A stretch of 64,000 nucleotides of DNA from Hydrogenophaga sp. BPS33 (GCF_009859475.1 NZ_CP044549.1:3038001-3102000), one strand, 5' to 3'; shown: positions 48,700 to 58,820, counted from the stretch's first letter. Made by a program: numbers and translations. Notes: generated by a model not told the origin, from the letters alone.

Positions 48700-49310
48700 C
48701 CACCACCCCAACCCCACGCCGTCCCCTGGTGGTGCTGGCGCACCCGAACCTGGGTTGCTCGCGCCTGAACGCGGCCATGCTCGCGCCGCTGCGCGCCCGC
48801 GGCTCGGCCGACGTGCTGGATCTCGTCGCCGAGAGCCCGAACGGCGATTGGGACATTGCCCAGCACCAGCAGCGGCTGGTCGCCGCCGATCGCATCGTGC
48901 TGCAGTTTCCACTGACCTGGTACAGCGCACCGCCCGTGCTCTCGACCTGGCTGGTGCGCATCTGCCAGCGTGGCTGGGCCTATGGGCCGGGCGGGCGGGC
49001 GCTGAACTTCAAGACCTTTGGCGTCGCCGTGACCACGGGCTCGCACGGCCGCGACTACACGCACGAAGGCCGCTACCGCCATTCGTTGGCCGAGGTGCTC
49101 ACGCCCTACGAACTGCTGGCGCGCCACACCGGCATGCACTACCTGGCGCCGTTTGCCATTACCGCCGCGCGGGAAATTGACGACGGTGCGCTCGCCGTGC
49201 AGGCACTGGCCTATGAGCAGCACGTGCTGCACGCCACGCCCAAGGTCCAGTTCGCAGGCCGGGACGACGACCGCGCCAAGACCGTTTACACCCGACCCGT
49301 CACCACTTGA
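48696..49310 (+). CDS. NAD(P)H quinone oxidoreductase-like flavodoxin-fold protein (operon gene 6)
   Basis: About 204 residues. The flavodoxin-like-fold domain is visible as PLVVLAHPNLGCSRLNAAML (residues 10-29), DRIVLQFPLTWYSAPPVLSTWLVRI near 67-91 and TFGVAVTTGSHG near 108-119; these match the KefF/MdaB type of FMN or FAD quinone reductases. It is probably cytoplasmic and uses NAD(P)H. The start overlaps the stop of gene 5 by 4 bases. In the operon it may reduce a quinone-type intermediate, which is inference from family only. Confidence 0.85.
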   Translation: MTTTPTPRRPLVVLAHPNLGCSRLNAAMLAPLRARGSADVLDLVAESPNGDWDIAQHQQRLVAADRIVLQFPLTWYSAPPVLSTWLVRICQRGWAYGPGGRALNFKTFGVAVTTGSHGRDYTHEGRYRHSLAEVLTPYELLARHTGMHYLAPFAITAAREIDDGALAVQALAYEQHVLHATPKVQFAGRDDDRAKTVYTRPVTT

Positions 49311-49328
49311 CACCACCGACAGCCCACC

Positions 49329-49754
49329 ATGAGCACCCCAAACCCCACGCAGGCCGACCACGGCACAACCGCACCTCGAGCCTTCATTGCGCCCGCGCAG
49401 CTCATGAATTGGAACGATTTGCCGCGCGAGAAGATGCGCCCGGGCATCGAGCGCGCCGGCTTTGGCGGCGACCACGTGCTGTGCCAGTTCGCCTGGGTGC
49501 AACCCGGCGCCACACTGCGCCCGCACAGCCACGACTTTGACCAGTTGGTGGTGGTGGTGGAGGGCGAGTGCATCTTTCACGTGGGCGGCGTGCCGCACGC
49601 CTGCAGGCCGGGCAGCCTGTTGCGCGTGCCGCCACACACCGAGCATTACATCGAGGTGGTGGGCGACAAGCCCGTCTTCGAGATCGACCTGTTCGCGCCG
49701 GTGCGCGAAGACTACGCCCACCTCATGGACCACCAGCGCGAGCCGGCGGCATAA
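49329..49754 (+). CDS. Small cupin-domain protein (operon gene 7)
   Basis: About 141 residues, one cupin barrel. The metal-binding motif is PHSHDFDQLVVVVEGEC near 66-82 (His, His, and Gln in place of the usual Glu) and the second motif is PPHTEHYIEV near 108-117. It starts 18 bases after gene 6 and ends 6 bases before the convergent efflux-channel gene, so it closes the operon. Together with the bicupin it makes two cupins in one pathway. A role as an isomerase, dioxygenase or sensor is open. Confidence 0.82.
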   Translation: MSTPNPTQADHGTTAPRAFIAPAQLMNWNDLPREKMRPGIERAGFGGDHVLCQFAWVQPGATLRPHSHDFDQLVVVVEGECIFHVGGVPHACRPGSLLRVPPHTEHYIEVVGDKPVFEIDLFAPVREDYAHLMDHQREPAA

Positions 49755-49760
49755 GAACGC

Positions 49761-51167
49761 TCAACGCGGCGCGCGCCAGCCGCCTCCCAGCGCCGCTACC
49801 AGCGCCATGCTGGCGCTCAGGCGCTCGGCCTGCACGTCCAGCGCGGCGCGGCGGGCCGAGAGCGCGAGGTTCTGCGCGGTGGCCACTTCGAGAAAGCCGA
49901 TCTCGCCGGCTTCGTACCGGTAACCCACCACCCGTTCGTTTTCCGCCGCCAGCGCCACCAGGCGCTGTTGCTGCTGGTCTTGCTCGGCGAGTGTGGACAG
50001 CTGTGCCAGCGCGTCCTCGGTCTCGCGCACCGCGCTGAGCACGCCCGTGCGCCAGGCCGCGGCCTGTTCGTCATAGGCGGCCATCGCCACCGCCTCGTCC
50101 GCGCGGCGCGTGCCGCCATCGAACAAGGTGGCCGCCAATTGCGGCCCGAGCGACCACACGCGCGCCGGTGCGTCCAGCAGACGCGCCAGACTGCTGGCCT
50201 GCAGCGTGCCACTGGCCGAGAGCGTGAGGTCGGGCAGCCACGCGGTCTGTGCCACGCCCAGGCGCGCGTGAGAGGCGGCCAGCAGGCGCTCGGCCGCGGC
50301 CAGGTCGGGGCGGCGGCGCAGCAGTTCGCCAGGCACCGCGGTGGGCACGCTCGGCAGCGGTGGCAGCGCGTTCGCTCTGGATGCGATGGGAAATTCGCCC
50401 GGCGTGCTGCCGACGAGCAAGGCCAGCGCGTTGGCCTCCAGCGCGCGCTGGCGCTGCAGCGCAAAGACCTGCGTGCGCAGCGACTGCAGCTGCGTCTCGG
50501 CCTGGATCACGTCGGCGCGCGCGACCACGCCGGCCTCGTACTGGTAACGCGTGACTTGCAGCGAGCGCTCGTAGGCGGCATCGGCCTGGGCCTGGAGCGC
50601 CAGGTGCGCGTCCAGCGCACGCAGCCGCACGTAGCCCTGTGCGGCGGCCAGTTGCAGCGCGAGCCGTGCCGCATCCACCAGCGCGGCCTGCGCCTGCGCA
50701 CTGGCCATGGCCGCCTCGCGCGTGCGCGCCACGCGGCCCCAGAGATCGGGTGTCCAGGAAAGGTCCAGCCCCGCGCTGTAGAGCTGGCGCGTGCCGGTGT
50801 TGGTGGTGACGCCACTGGCGCTGCCGCCACTCCTTGTGGCTGCCACGCCCGCGCCCAGCTGCGGCAGCGCGAGGGCACGCGCCGCGTCCACCTGCGCCAG
50901 GGCCTGGCGCCAGCGCGCCTCGGCCTGCGCCAGTTCGGTGTTGGCGCTGGCCACGCGGCGCAGCAACTGGTCCAGTTCGGGGTCGGCGTAGGCCGCCCAC
51001 CAGTCGCTTTCGGGCATGGCCTGGGGCGGGGCTTTGCCGCTGTCGTGGTGAAAGCGGGCGGGCAGTTCGATCTCGGGCGCGCGGTGGTCGCCCGTGCTGG
51101 CGCAGGCGGCGAGCAGCCAGGGCAGGGTGGCGATGGCGAGTGGGCGCAAGGGCGTCGAAGCGGGCAT
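49761..51167 (-). CDS. Outer-membrane efflux channel lipoprotein (NodT/OprM family)
   Basis: About 468 residues. A lipoprotein signal ends LLAACAS near residue 20, so the protein is lipidated at the Cys. Two repeated OEP domains follow (about 70-260 and 280-460), with LDLSWTPDLWGRVARTREAAMA and LLRRRPDLAAAERLLAASHARLGVA, the latter a hallmark of the NodT group. It forms the trimeric outer-membrane exit duct for the MdtABC pump. Its start is 3 bases after the mdtC-like stop, so it is the last gene of the operon and supplies the system with its own TolC partner. Confidence 0.92.
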   Translation of the reverse strand: MPASTPLRPLAIATLPWLLAACASTGDHRAPEIELPARFHHDSGKAPPQAMPESDWWAAYADPELDQLLRRVASANTELAQAEARWRQALAQVDAARALALPQLGAGVAATRSGGSASGVTTNTGTRQLYSAGLDLSWTPDLWGRVARTREAAMASAQAQAALVDAARLALQLAAAQGYVRLRALDAHLALQAQADAAYERSLQVTRYQYEAGVVARADVIQAETQLQSLRTQVFALQRQRALEANALALLVGSTPGEFPIASRANALPPLPSVPTAVPGELLRRRPDLAAAERLLAASHARLGVAQTAWLPDLTLSASGTLQASSLARLLDAPARVWSLGPQLAATLFDGGTRRADEAVAMAAYDEQAAAWRTGVLSAVRETEDALAQLSTLAEQDQQQQRLVALAAENERVVGYRYEAGEIGFLEVATAQNLALSARRAALDVQAERLSASMALVAALGGGWRAPR

Positions 51168-51170
51168 GGG

Positions 51171-54100
51171 TCAGGCGGTCTTGGCCGCGGTCGGATCGGC
51201 TGAGGAAGCCTGGGGAGCGCGGCGGCGCAGGCGCTCGAGCACCAGGTAGACGACAGGCGTGGTGTAGAGCGTGAGCAACTGGCTCACCATCAGGCCGCCG
51301 ATGATGGCGATGCCCAGCGGGCGCCGCAGCTCGGAGCCTTCGCCCAGGCCCAGCACCAGGGGTACCGCGCCGAGCAGTGCCGCCAGGTTGGTCATGAGGA
51401 TGGGGCGCAGACGGCGTTGCGCGGCCTCAAAGATCGCGTCCTGCGCCGAGAGGCCGCGCGTGCGCTGCGCGCTCAGCGCGAAGTCGATCATGAGGATGGC
51501 GTTCTTCATCACCACACCGATCAGAAGGAACAGGCCCAGCAACGCGATCAGGCTGAACTCGGTGTCGGAGATGCGCAAGGCCAGCAGCGCACCCACGCCG
51601 GCCGAGGGCAGTGTGGAGAGAATGGTCAGCGGGTGCAAGGTGCTCTCGTACAGCATGCCCAGCACCAGGTACACCGTGACGAGCACGGCCAGGATCAGCC
51701 AGGGCTGGCGCTTGAGCGTCTGTTGCAGGCTGTTGGGATCGCCCTTGTACTCGCCAGTGGCGATGCTCGTGGGCAGCAGCAGGCCGCCCACGGCGCGCTC
51801 GATCGCCTGCTGCGCCTGCTGCAGGCTCACGCCGGGCGCCAGGCCGTAGCCGATGCCGGCGGAGGCGAACTGCGCGTCGTGGTTCACGCGGTCGCGCGTG
51901 AGGCCGTACCGCCAAGTCGCGATCGCGCTCAGCGGCACGCGTTCGCCAGCGTCGTTCTGCAGTTGCAGGTGGTCCAGGGCCGAGGGCTCGCTGTTGCCGC
52001 GCGGGTCGGCTTCCATCACCACGCGGTACTGGTTGAGCGCGTCGTACAGCGTGGCCACCTGGCGCTGCGAGAAGGCATTGTTCAAGGCCGTGGTGACCGT
52101 GTCCATGCGCACGCCCAGGCGGCGCGCGGCCTCGCGGTCCACGGACAGCACCACTTGCTGCGCGTCCTCGCCGCCGGGGATGTCGACGTCGGCCAGTTCG
52201 GGCAGCGCGCGCAGCGCCTCGCCCACCGGCCGCGTCCAGCGCCGCAGGTCCTCCAGCGAGTCCGAGCGCATCACAAACGCATATTCACCGTCGCCACCGC
52301 CGCTGGAGAGGCGGATGTCCTGGTCGACCGAGACGAACAGAATGCCACCGGCGATCTTGGGGGCGGCCGCGCGCAGCCGCGCGACCACGGCGGAGGCCGG
52401 TTCGCGCCGCTCGGCCAGCGGTTTCAGGCGGATGCGGAACCAGGAATTGCTGGTGCCGGTGCGCCCGCCGCTCACGCCGGTGACGTCGGCCACAGCCGGG
52501 TCGGCCACCAGCAGGCGCCGGAAAGCCTCCACCTTGGGCTGCATGCCCTGGAACGAAAAGCCGTCGTCACCGCGCACGAAGCCGCTGAGCTGGCCCGTGT
52601 CCTGCTGCGGCAGCATGCCTTTGGGGATCGCGACGTAAAGCCAGACGTTGAGCGCCACCGTGGCCAGCAGCAGCAACAGGGTGAGAAAACGGTGGCGCAG
52701 CGCGAAGTCCAGGCTGCGCGCGTAACCGTGCTGCACGTCGGCCAGCAGGCTGTGGAAGAAGCGCGCGAGCGCACCAGGCTGGCGCAAAGGCGGGCCGGCT
52801 GGCAGGCCGTGTGCGCACAGGGCTGGTGTGAGCGTGACCGACACCGCCAGCGAAATCAGCATGGCCGCCACCAGCGTGATGGCGAACTCGCGGAACAGCC
52901 GCTCGACCACGCCACCCATGAACAGCACCGAGACGAACACCACGATCAGCGCCAGGTTCATGGCCAGCAGCGTGAAGCCGACTTCGCCCGCACCGGTGAG
53001 CGCGGCACGCCAGACGGTGCGCCGCCCGACCTCGCGCTGCCCCGCAGCGGCCTGCGCGGCGCGCGCGGTCTCGATGTGGCGCTGGATGTTCTCCAGCACC
53101 ACGATGGCGTCGTCCACCACCAGGCCGGCCGCGACGATCAGCGCCATGAGCGAGAGGTTGTTGAGCGAGAAGCCCTGCCACCACATCACCGCGAAACTGC
53201 CGACGAGCGAGACGGGCAGCGCCAGCGCCGGGATCAGCGCGGTTCGAAAACTGGCCAGGAAAGCCCAGACCACGGCCATCACCAGCACGCAGGTGAGCAC
53301 CAGGGTGAACTGCGCCTCGCGCAGAGTGGCGCGGATGCCGGGTGAGCGGTCCATGACCACGCGCAACGCGGTGTCGGCTGGCAGCAGGGCGCGCAGCTGG
53401 GGCAGTTGGGCGTTGATGGCGTCGATGGTCTCGACGATGTTCGCGCCCGGGCGACGGCTCACCAGCAGCACCACGGCCGGCCGGTCGTTGTGGTAGCCGG
53501 CGGTGTAGCGGTTTTCCACCGAATCGGTCACGCTGGCCACTTCGTGCAGGCGCACCAGCGTGCCCGCGTCGTGGCGCACCACCAGTTGCTCGAAATCGGC
53601 CGCCGTGCGCAGGGGCGCGGGCAGGGCGATCTGCCAGCGTTGCGCGTCCTGCTCGATCTGCCCGACCGGCCGCCAGGCATTGGCGTCGGCGATCGCGCTG
53701 CGCACATCGTCGAGCGACAAGCCGCGGTGCGCCAGCGCCTCGGGCCGGGCCTGCACGCGCACGGCTGGCAGGGAGGAACCGTCCACCGTGACCTCGCCCA
53801 CGCCCACCACCTGTGCCAGTTTCTGTGCCAGCACGGTCGAGGCGTTGTCGTACAGCGCCGAAGGCGGCAGGCGCGGCGAAGACAGGGCCAGCGCCATGAT
53901 CGGCGCTTGCGAAGGGTTCACCTTCACGAAGCTGGGATTGCCGCTCATGCCCGAGGGCAATTGCCCGCGCGAGGCGTTGATGGCCGCCTGCACTTCGCGC
54001 GCGGCGTCGTCGATGTCGCGCGTGAGGTCGAACTGCAGCGTCACGTTCGTGCTGCCCTGGTTGCTGCTGGAGCGGATGCCGGTGACCCCCGCGATGCTGC

Positions 54101-54317
54101 CCAGCGCGCGTTCCAGTGGCGCGGCCACGGTGGAGGCCATGCTCTCGGGACTGGCGCCCGGCAGGCTGGCGCGCACCTGGATCACGGGGAAGTCCACGCG
54201 CGGCAGCGGGGCCACCGGCAGCAGGCGCAAGGCCAGCAGCCCGGCCAGCACGATCGCGATGGCCAGCAAGATGCAGCCGATCGGGCGGCGGATGAAGAAG
54301 CGGGACAGCGCGTTCAT
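51171..54317 (-). CDS. mdtC: RND efflux pump inner-membrane transporter, MdtC type
   Basis: About 1048 residues, the normal RND length, with 12 expected membrane helices and two large periplasmic loops. The N-terminus RFFIRRPIGCILLAIAIVLAG and VDFPVIQVRASLPGASPESMAS match MdtC. The proton-relay aspartates are in AAGLVVDDAIVVLENIQRH near 396-414. In E. coli, MdtB and MdtC form a mixed trimer driven by proton flow; MdtC alone gives reduced function. It begins 12 bases after the frameshifted mdtB. The substrate range (bile salts, novobiocin and others in E. coli) is known only for the family. Confidence 0.94.
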   Translation of the reverse strand: MNALSRFFIRRPIGCILLAIAIVLAGLLALRLLPVAPLPRVDFPVIQVRASLPGASPESMASTVAAPLERALGSIAGVTGIRSSSNQGSTNVTLQFDLTRDIDDAAREVQAAINASRGQLPSGMSGNPSFVKVNPSQAPIMALALSSPRLPPSALYDNASTVLAQKLAQVVGVGEVTVDGSSLPAVRVQARPEALAHRGLSLDDVRSAIADANAWRPVGQIEQDAQRWQIALPAPLRTAADFEQLVVRHDAGTLVRLHEVASVTDSVENRYTAGYHNDRPAVVLLVSRRPGANIVETIDAINAQLPQLRALLPADTALRVVMDRSPGIRATLREAQFTLVLTCVLVMAVVWAFLASFRTALIPALALPVSLVGSFAVMWWQGFSLNNLSLMALIVAAGLVVDDAIVVLENIQRHIETARAAQAAAGQREVGRRTVWRAALTGAGEVGFTLLAMNLALIVVFVSVLFMGGVVERLFREFAITLVAAMLISLAVSVTLTPALCAHGLPAGPPLRQPGALARFFHSLLADVQHGYARSLDFALRHRFLTLLLLLATVALNVWLYVAIPKGMLPQQDTGQLSGFVRGDDGFSFQGMQPKVEAFRRLLVADPAVADVTGVSGGRTGTSNSWFRIRLKPLAERREPASAVVARLRAAAPKIAGGILFVSVDQDIRLSSGGGDGEYAFVMRSDSLEDLRRWTRPVGEALRALPELADVDIPGGEDAQQVVLSVDREAARRLGVRMDTVTTALNNAFSQRQVATLYDALNQYRVVMEADPRGNSEPSALDHLQLQNDAGERVPLSAIATWRYGLTRDRVNHDAQFASAGIGYGLAPGVSLQQAQQAIERAVGGLLLPTSIATGEYKGDPNSLQQTLKRQPWLILAVLVTVYLVLGMLYESTLHPLTILSTLPSAGVGALLALRISDTEFSLIALLGLFLLIGVVMKNAILMIDFALSAQRTRGLSAQDAIFEAAQRRLRPILMTNLAALLGAVPLVLGLGEGSELRRPLGIAIIGGLMVSQLLTLYTTPVVYLVLERLRRRAPQASSADPTAAKTA

Positions 54318-54329
54318 GGCGGTGCGGGC

Positions 54330-57300
54330 TCAGGTCGCCGTGGGCGCGGCGCGCCGGCGGCCCAGCCGGTCGAAGGCCAGGTACACCACCGGCGTGGTGA
54401 ACAGCGTGAGCACCTGGCTCACGATCAGGCCACCCACCATCACGATGCCCAGCGGTTGCCGCAGTTCCGCGCCCGAGCCGCTGGCCAGCATCAGCGGCAC
54501 CGCGCCGAACAGCGCGGCCAGCGTGGTCATGAGGATCGGGCGAAAGCGCAGCAGCGCCGCGCGGTGGATCGCCTCGCGCGGCGACAGGCCCAGGCGGCGC
54601 TGCGCGTCGAGCGCGAAGTCCACCATCATGATCCCGTTCTTCTTCACCAGGCCGATCAGCAGCACGATGCCGATGACCGCGATCAGGTCCAGCGAACGAC
54701 CCATCAGCAGCAGCGCGGCGAGCGCGCCGACCGTGGCCGAGGGCAGGGTGGACAGGATGGTCAGCGGGTGCACCGCGCTTTCGTACAGCATGCCCAGCAC
54801 CAGGTACATCACCACCACCGCCGCCAGCACGAGCCACAGCGTGTTCGTGAGCGAGTTGCGAAAGGCCTGCGCGGCGCCCTGGTACACCAGCTCCACCGCG
54901 ATCGGCAGTTCGATCTGCTGGCGCACCTGCTCGATCGCCTGCACCGCCTCGCCCAGCGAGTGGCCGCGGCCCAGGTTGAAGGACAGCGTGACCGCCGGGA
55001 ATTGGCCCTGGTGCTCCACCGCCAAGGGTGCACGCCGCTCGACCACCTTGGCCACGGCCGAGAGCGGCACGGGCCGCGCGTCAGCGCCGCCCGTGGCCGG
55101 GTTGATGAAGATCCCTTCGAGCGCGCGCAGGCCACCCTGCGCGGCGTCGTCGCTCTCCAGCACCACGCGGTACTGGCTGGCGTGTGTGAACAGCGTGCTG
55201 ATCTGGCGCTGGCCGAAAGCGTTCTGCAGCGCCGAGGCCACGTCGCCCATGCGCAGTCCCAGGCGCGCGGCCGCGTCGCGGTCGACCTCCAGATAGGCCT
55301 GCAGGCCCTCGCGCTGCAGGTTGCTCGCCACGTCGGCCAGCTCGGGCCGCGCGGCCAGCGCGTCTTGCATGCGTTGGCTCCAGTCGGCAAGCAAGGCGCT
55401 GTCGGGCGAACTCAAGGTCAACTGGTATTGCGTGCGGCTCACCCGGTCTTCCAGCGACAGTTCCTGCACGGGCTGGAACCAGGCCTCGATGCCGGGCACC
55501 TCCTGCGCGCGTTCGCGCAGGCGCTCGATGAGCTGCGGCGCGGTGATCGAGCGCTCGGCGTGCGGCGCCAGCGTGAGCAGCATGCGGCCGCTGTTGAGCG
55601 TGGCGTTGCTGCCGTCCACACCGATGTAGGAGGCGATGCTGTGCACCGGCGCTTCCTTCAGCAGCACCTCGGCCAGTGCCTGCTGCCGCTCGGCCATCGC
55701 CCCGAACGACACGCTTTGCGGCGCCTCGGTCACCACCTGGATCGCGCCCGCGTCCTGCACCGGAAAGAAGCCCTTGGCACGGCGAGGTAGAGCAGGGCGG
55801 TGAGGGCCAGCGTGCCGGCCATCACCACCAGCGCCAGCGGCTGTCGCGCCAGTACCCATTCGAGTGCGCGGCCGTAGCGCTCGATGGTGCCGCTGAGCCA
55901 GTCGCGCCGTTCGCCGTGCGCGGCTGAGTGTGTGGGTGAATCGCGCAACATGCGCGCGGCCATCATCGGTGTGAGCGTGAGCGACACCACCAGCGAAATG
56001 CCGATGGCCACGGCCAGCGTGACCGCGAACTCGTGGAACAGGCGGCCCACGACGTCGGCCATGAACAGCAGCGGAATCAGCACCGCCACCAGCGAGACCG
56101 TGAGCGAGACCAGCGTGAAGCCGATCTCGCTCGCGCCCTTGAGCGCGGCCTCCATGGGCCCCGCGCCTTGCTCGCGGTGGCGCGCGATGTTCTCCAGCAT
56201 CACGATGGCGTCGTCCACCACGAAGCCGGTGGCGATGGTCAGCGCCATCAGGCTCAGGTTGTTGAGCGAATAGCCCAGCAACAGCATGGCCGCGAAGGTG
56301 CCGACCAGCGACAGCGGCACCGCCACGCTGGGGATGAGGGTGGCGGGCAGCGTGCGCAGGAACACGAACGTCACCAGCACCACCAGGGCGATGGCGAACA
56401 ACAGTTCCTTCTGCACGTCGCGCACCGAGGCGCGGATGCTCTCGGTGCGGTCCGACACCACTTGCACCTTCACTGTGGCGGGCAGGCTGGCCGTGAGCTG
56501 CGGCAGCAATGCACGCACCTGATCGGCCACGGCGATCACGTTCGCGCCGGGCTGGCGCTGGATGTTGAGCAGCACCGCGGGGGCCAGTCCGCAGCCGGTG
56601 GCGTGCGCGTCGCCGCACACCGTGCCGGCCCAGGCGGCGAGAAAGCGGTCTTCCGCGCCCTGGCTCACATTCGCTACGTCGGCCAGTCTCAGCGGCGCGC
56701 CATCGCGCCAGGCGACGATCAGGCGCTGGTATTCCTCCGCCGAGCGCAACTGGTCGTTGGCGTCCAGCATGGTGCTGCGCAACTGGCCATCGAAGCTGCC
56801 CTTGGGCTGGTTGTTGTTGGCCGCGGCGATGGTGCTGCGCAGGTCTTCCAGCGTGAGCCCGTTGGCCGCCAGCGCCCGGCTGTTGGCTCGCACCCGGATC
56901 GCCGGGCGCTGGCCACCCGCCAGGCTGACCAGGCCCACGCCAGGCAGGCGCGAGAGATGGCCGGCCATGCGCGTGTCCACCAGGTCCACCACGCGCGGCA
57001 GGGGGAGTGTTTCCGAGCCGATGGCCAGGGTGAGGATCGGCACGTCCGCCGGATTCACCTTGCGGTAGATCGGCGGCGCCGGCAGGTCGGACGGCAGCAG
57101 GCTGGAGGCGGTGTTCAGGGCGGCCTGCACATCCTGCTCGGCCACACCCAGGTCAACTTCCAGCGCGAACTTCAGTGTGATGACGGACGCGCCGGCCGAG
57201 CTGGTGGAGGAGATCTGCGACAGGCCCGGGATCTGCCCGAGCCGCCGTTCCAGCGGAGCGGTGACCGTGCGCGCGGTCACGTCGGGGCTGGCGCCGGGCT

Positions 57301-57466
57301 GGAATGTGAAGACCTGGATGACCGGGTAGTCCACCTGCGGCAGCGCGGCCACCGGCAGTTGCCGCCAGGCCAGCAGGCCGGCGATCAGCACCGCCAGCAT
57401 CAGCAGCGAAGTGGCCACCGGCCGCAGGATGAACGGGCGCGAGAGCGAAGCCTGTGTGGGCGACAT
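54330..57466 (-). pseudogene. mdtB: RND efflux pump inner-membrane transporter MdtB, interrupted by a frameshift
   Basis: The two parts together match a full RND protein (about 1046 codons). The first part begins [24 protein letters not shown] and carries the relay [16 protein letters not shown]. Near 55774-55777 the frame breaks: the expected PKGFFPVQD is read as PRASFRCRT and ends at 55730, while the correct continuation [12 protein letters not shown] resumes in the next frame. A single missing base in the AAGG/AAAGGG stretch explains it, and the rest to 54330 is intact. It is either a real inactivating mutation or a sequence error. Spacing to mdtA (3 bases) and mdtC (12 bases) is that of a normal operon. 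Confidence 0.85.
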
Positions 57467-57469
57467 GGC

Positions 57470-58681
57470 TCAGCGCGCCGTCGACGCCTCGGGCGCCAGT
57501 GGCGAGGTGCTGGGCAGTTGCGTCTGCTCCACCACCAGCACCGCGCGGCCGTCTTCCAGCCGGTCCAGGCCTTCCAGCACCACCGGTTCGCCATGGGTCA
57601 GACCTTGCGTGACCACGGTGCGACCACCGCTGGCCGGCCCCAGCGAGAGAACCCGCACCTGAGCCTTTCCATCGGCGATCACGTACACATAGCTGCCGCG
57701 CGAGCCGTGCTGCACCGCGTCGGTGGGAATCGTCACCGCGCCAGGCAATTGGCGCAGGGCCAATCGCACGTTCACGAACTGGTTCGGAAACAGCGCATCG
57801 TCGGCGTTCTCAAAGCGCGCTTTCAGGCGCAGCGTGCCGGTGGCCACGTCGATCTGGTTGTCCAGCGTGTCCAGCCTCCCTGTGGCCAGGCGTTGGCGGT
57901 TGTCGCGGTCCCAGGCCTCGGCCCGTGGGGGCTTGTCGGCAGCGTGCGCGGCGCGCACATCCGCCACCAGAGGCTCGGGCACGCTGAAGGTGACCGATAC
58001 CGGTTGTGTCTGGGTGAGCGTGAACAGACCGTTCGCGTCGTTGGCCGAGAGCAGGTTGCCGGCGTCGACACGTCGCAAGCCGATGCGCCCGGCGATCGGC
58101 GCCACGATGCGGGTGTACGAGAGTTGCAACTGGGCGTTGTCGACCTGTGCCTGGTCCGATTTCAGCGTGCCCCGCAATTGCTGCACCAGCGCGGCCTGGC
58201 GCTCCAGCGTCAGGCGCGCGACCGCGTCTTTCTTGAACAGGTCCTGGTAACGTGCGAGTTCGCTTTCGGCATTGCGCAATTGCGCCTGGTTCTGCTGTTG
58301 TTGACCCTGCGCCTGCGCCAGGGCCACGCGCAGCGGCTCGGGATCGATCTCGGCCAGCAACTGACCTTGCTTGACGCGTTCACCTTCGCGCACCCGCACG
58401 CTCGCCAGCTGCCCATCCACGCGGCTGCGCACCGTGACCGTGTTGTACGGCGTGACCGTGCCCACGGCGCGCGCCTGCACGGTGAAGTCCTCGGTGCGCG
58501 CCGCCTCCACGCGCACGGGCACCGGCTGTCGCCAGGCGTTGGGCAAGGGCGGCGGCACGGGTTGTGGGCGCAGGAACCACCAGGCCAGCGCGAGCACGCC
58601 CAGCACAATGGACAGCCACAGCAGGCGGCGCGGCCATGGGCGGAGAGAAGGGCGAGTCGTGGCGTCGTCCGGCAAGGGCAT
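57470..58681 (-). CDS. mdtA: RND efflux periplasmic adaptor subunit, MdtA type
   Basis: About 403 residues. An N-terminal membrane anchor (RRLLWLSIVLGVLALAWWFL, residues 18-37) is followed by the first lipoyl half (VTVRSRVDGQLASVRVREGERVKQGQLLAEIDPEPL, near 82-117), a helical hairpin, the second lipoyl half (IVAPIAGRIGLRRVDAGNLL near 170-190), and beta-barrel and membrane-proximal domains. It links the inner-membrane pump to the outer-membrane channel. The ATG at 58681 gives the expected adaptor N-terminus; an upstream extension to 58876 has no family similarity. It is the first gene of the efflux operon, and a Fur-like site lies about 125 bases upstream. Confidence 0.92.
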   Translation of the reverse strand: MPLPDDATTRPSLRPWPRRLLWLSIVLGVLALAWWFLRPQPVPPPLPNAWRQPVPVRVEAARTEDFTVQARAVGTVTPYNTVTVRSRVDGQLASVRVREGERVKQGQLLAEIDPEPLRVALAQAQGQQQQNQAQLRNAESELARYQDLFKKDAVARLTLERQAALVQQLRGTLKSDQAQVDNAQLQLSYTRIVAPIAGRIGLRRVDAGNLLSANDANGLFTLTQTQPVSVTFSVPEPLVADVRAAHAADKPPRAEAWDRDNRQRLATGRLDTLDNQIDVATGTLRLKARFENADDALFPNQFVNVRLALRQLPGAVTIPTDAVQHGSRGSYVYVIADGKAQVRVLSLGPASGGRTVVTQGLTHGEPVVLEGLDRLEDGRAVLVVEQTQLPSTSPLAPEASTAR

Positions 58682-58805
58682 GTTGGATGGAAATGGCGGC
58701 GAGACGCCGATGGTGGCGCATGACGCACACGGCGACAACAGCTGCGCGCGGGTGCGCTGCGCCGCTTGTGACGAGGTGTGGATGGGAGGAATATGGAGTG
58801 ATGAA

Positions 58806-58820
58806 TGATAACCACTCTCA
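58806..58820. promoter_or_regulatory. Candidate Fur box upstream of the efflux operon
   Basis: TGATAAC-C-ACTCTCA matches the 7-1-7 Fur consensus TGATAAT-N-ATTATCA at 11 of 14 arm positions. It lies 125 bases upstream of mdtA on its promoter side. Iron control of the pump is inference; a chance match is possible in this length of DNA. Confidence 0.4.

Noticed and set aside
55730..55800. Programmed -1 frameshift in mdtB
   Set aside because: The break lacks a slippery heptamer (sequence CCAAGGGC), and RND pumps are not known to use frameshifting. A missing base is the simpler explanation.
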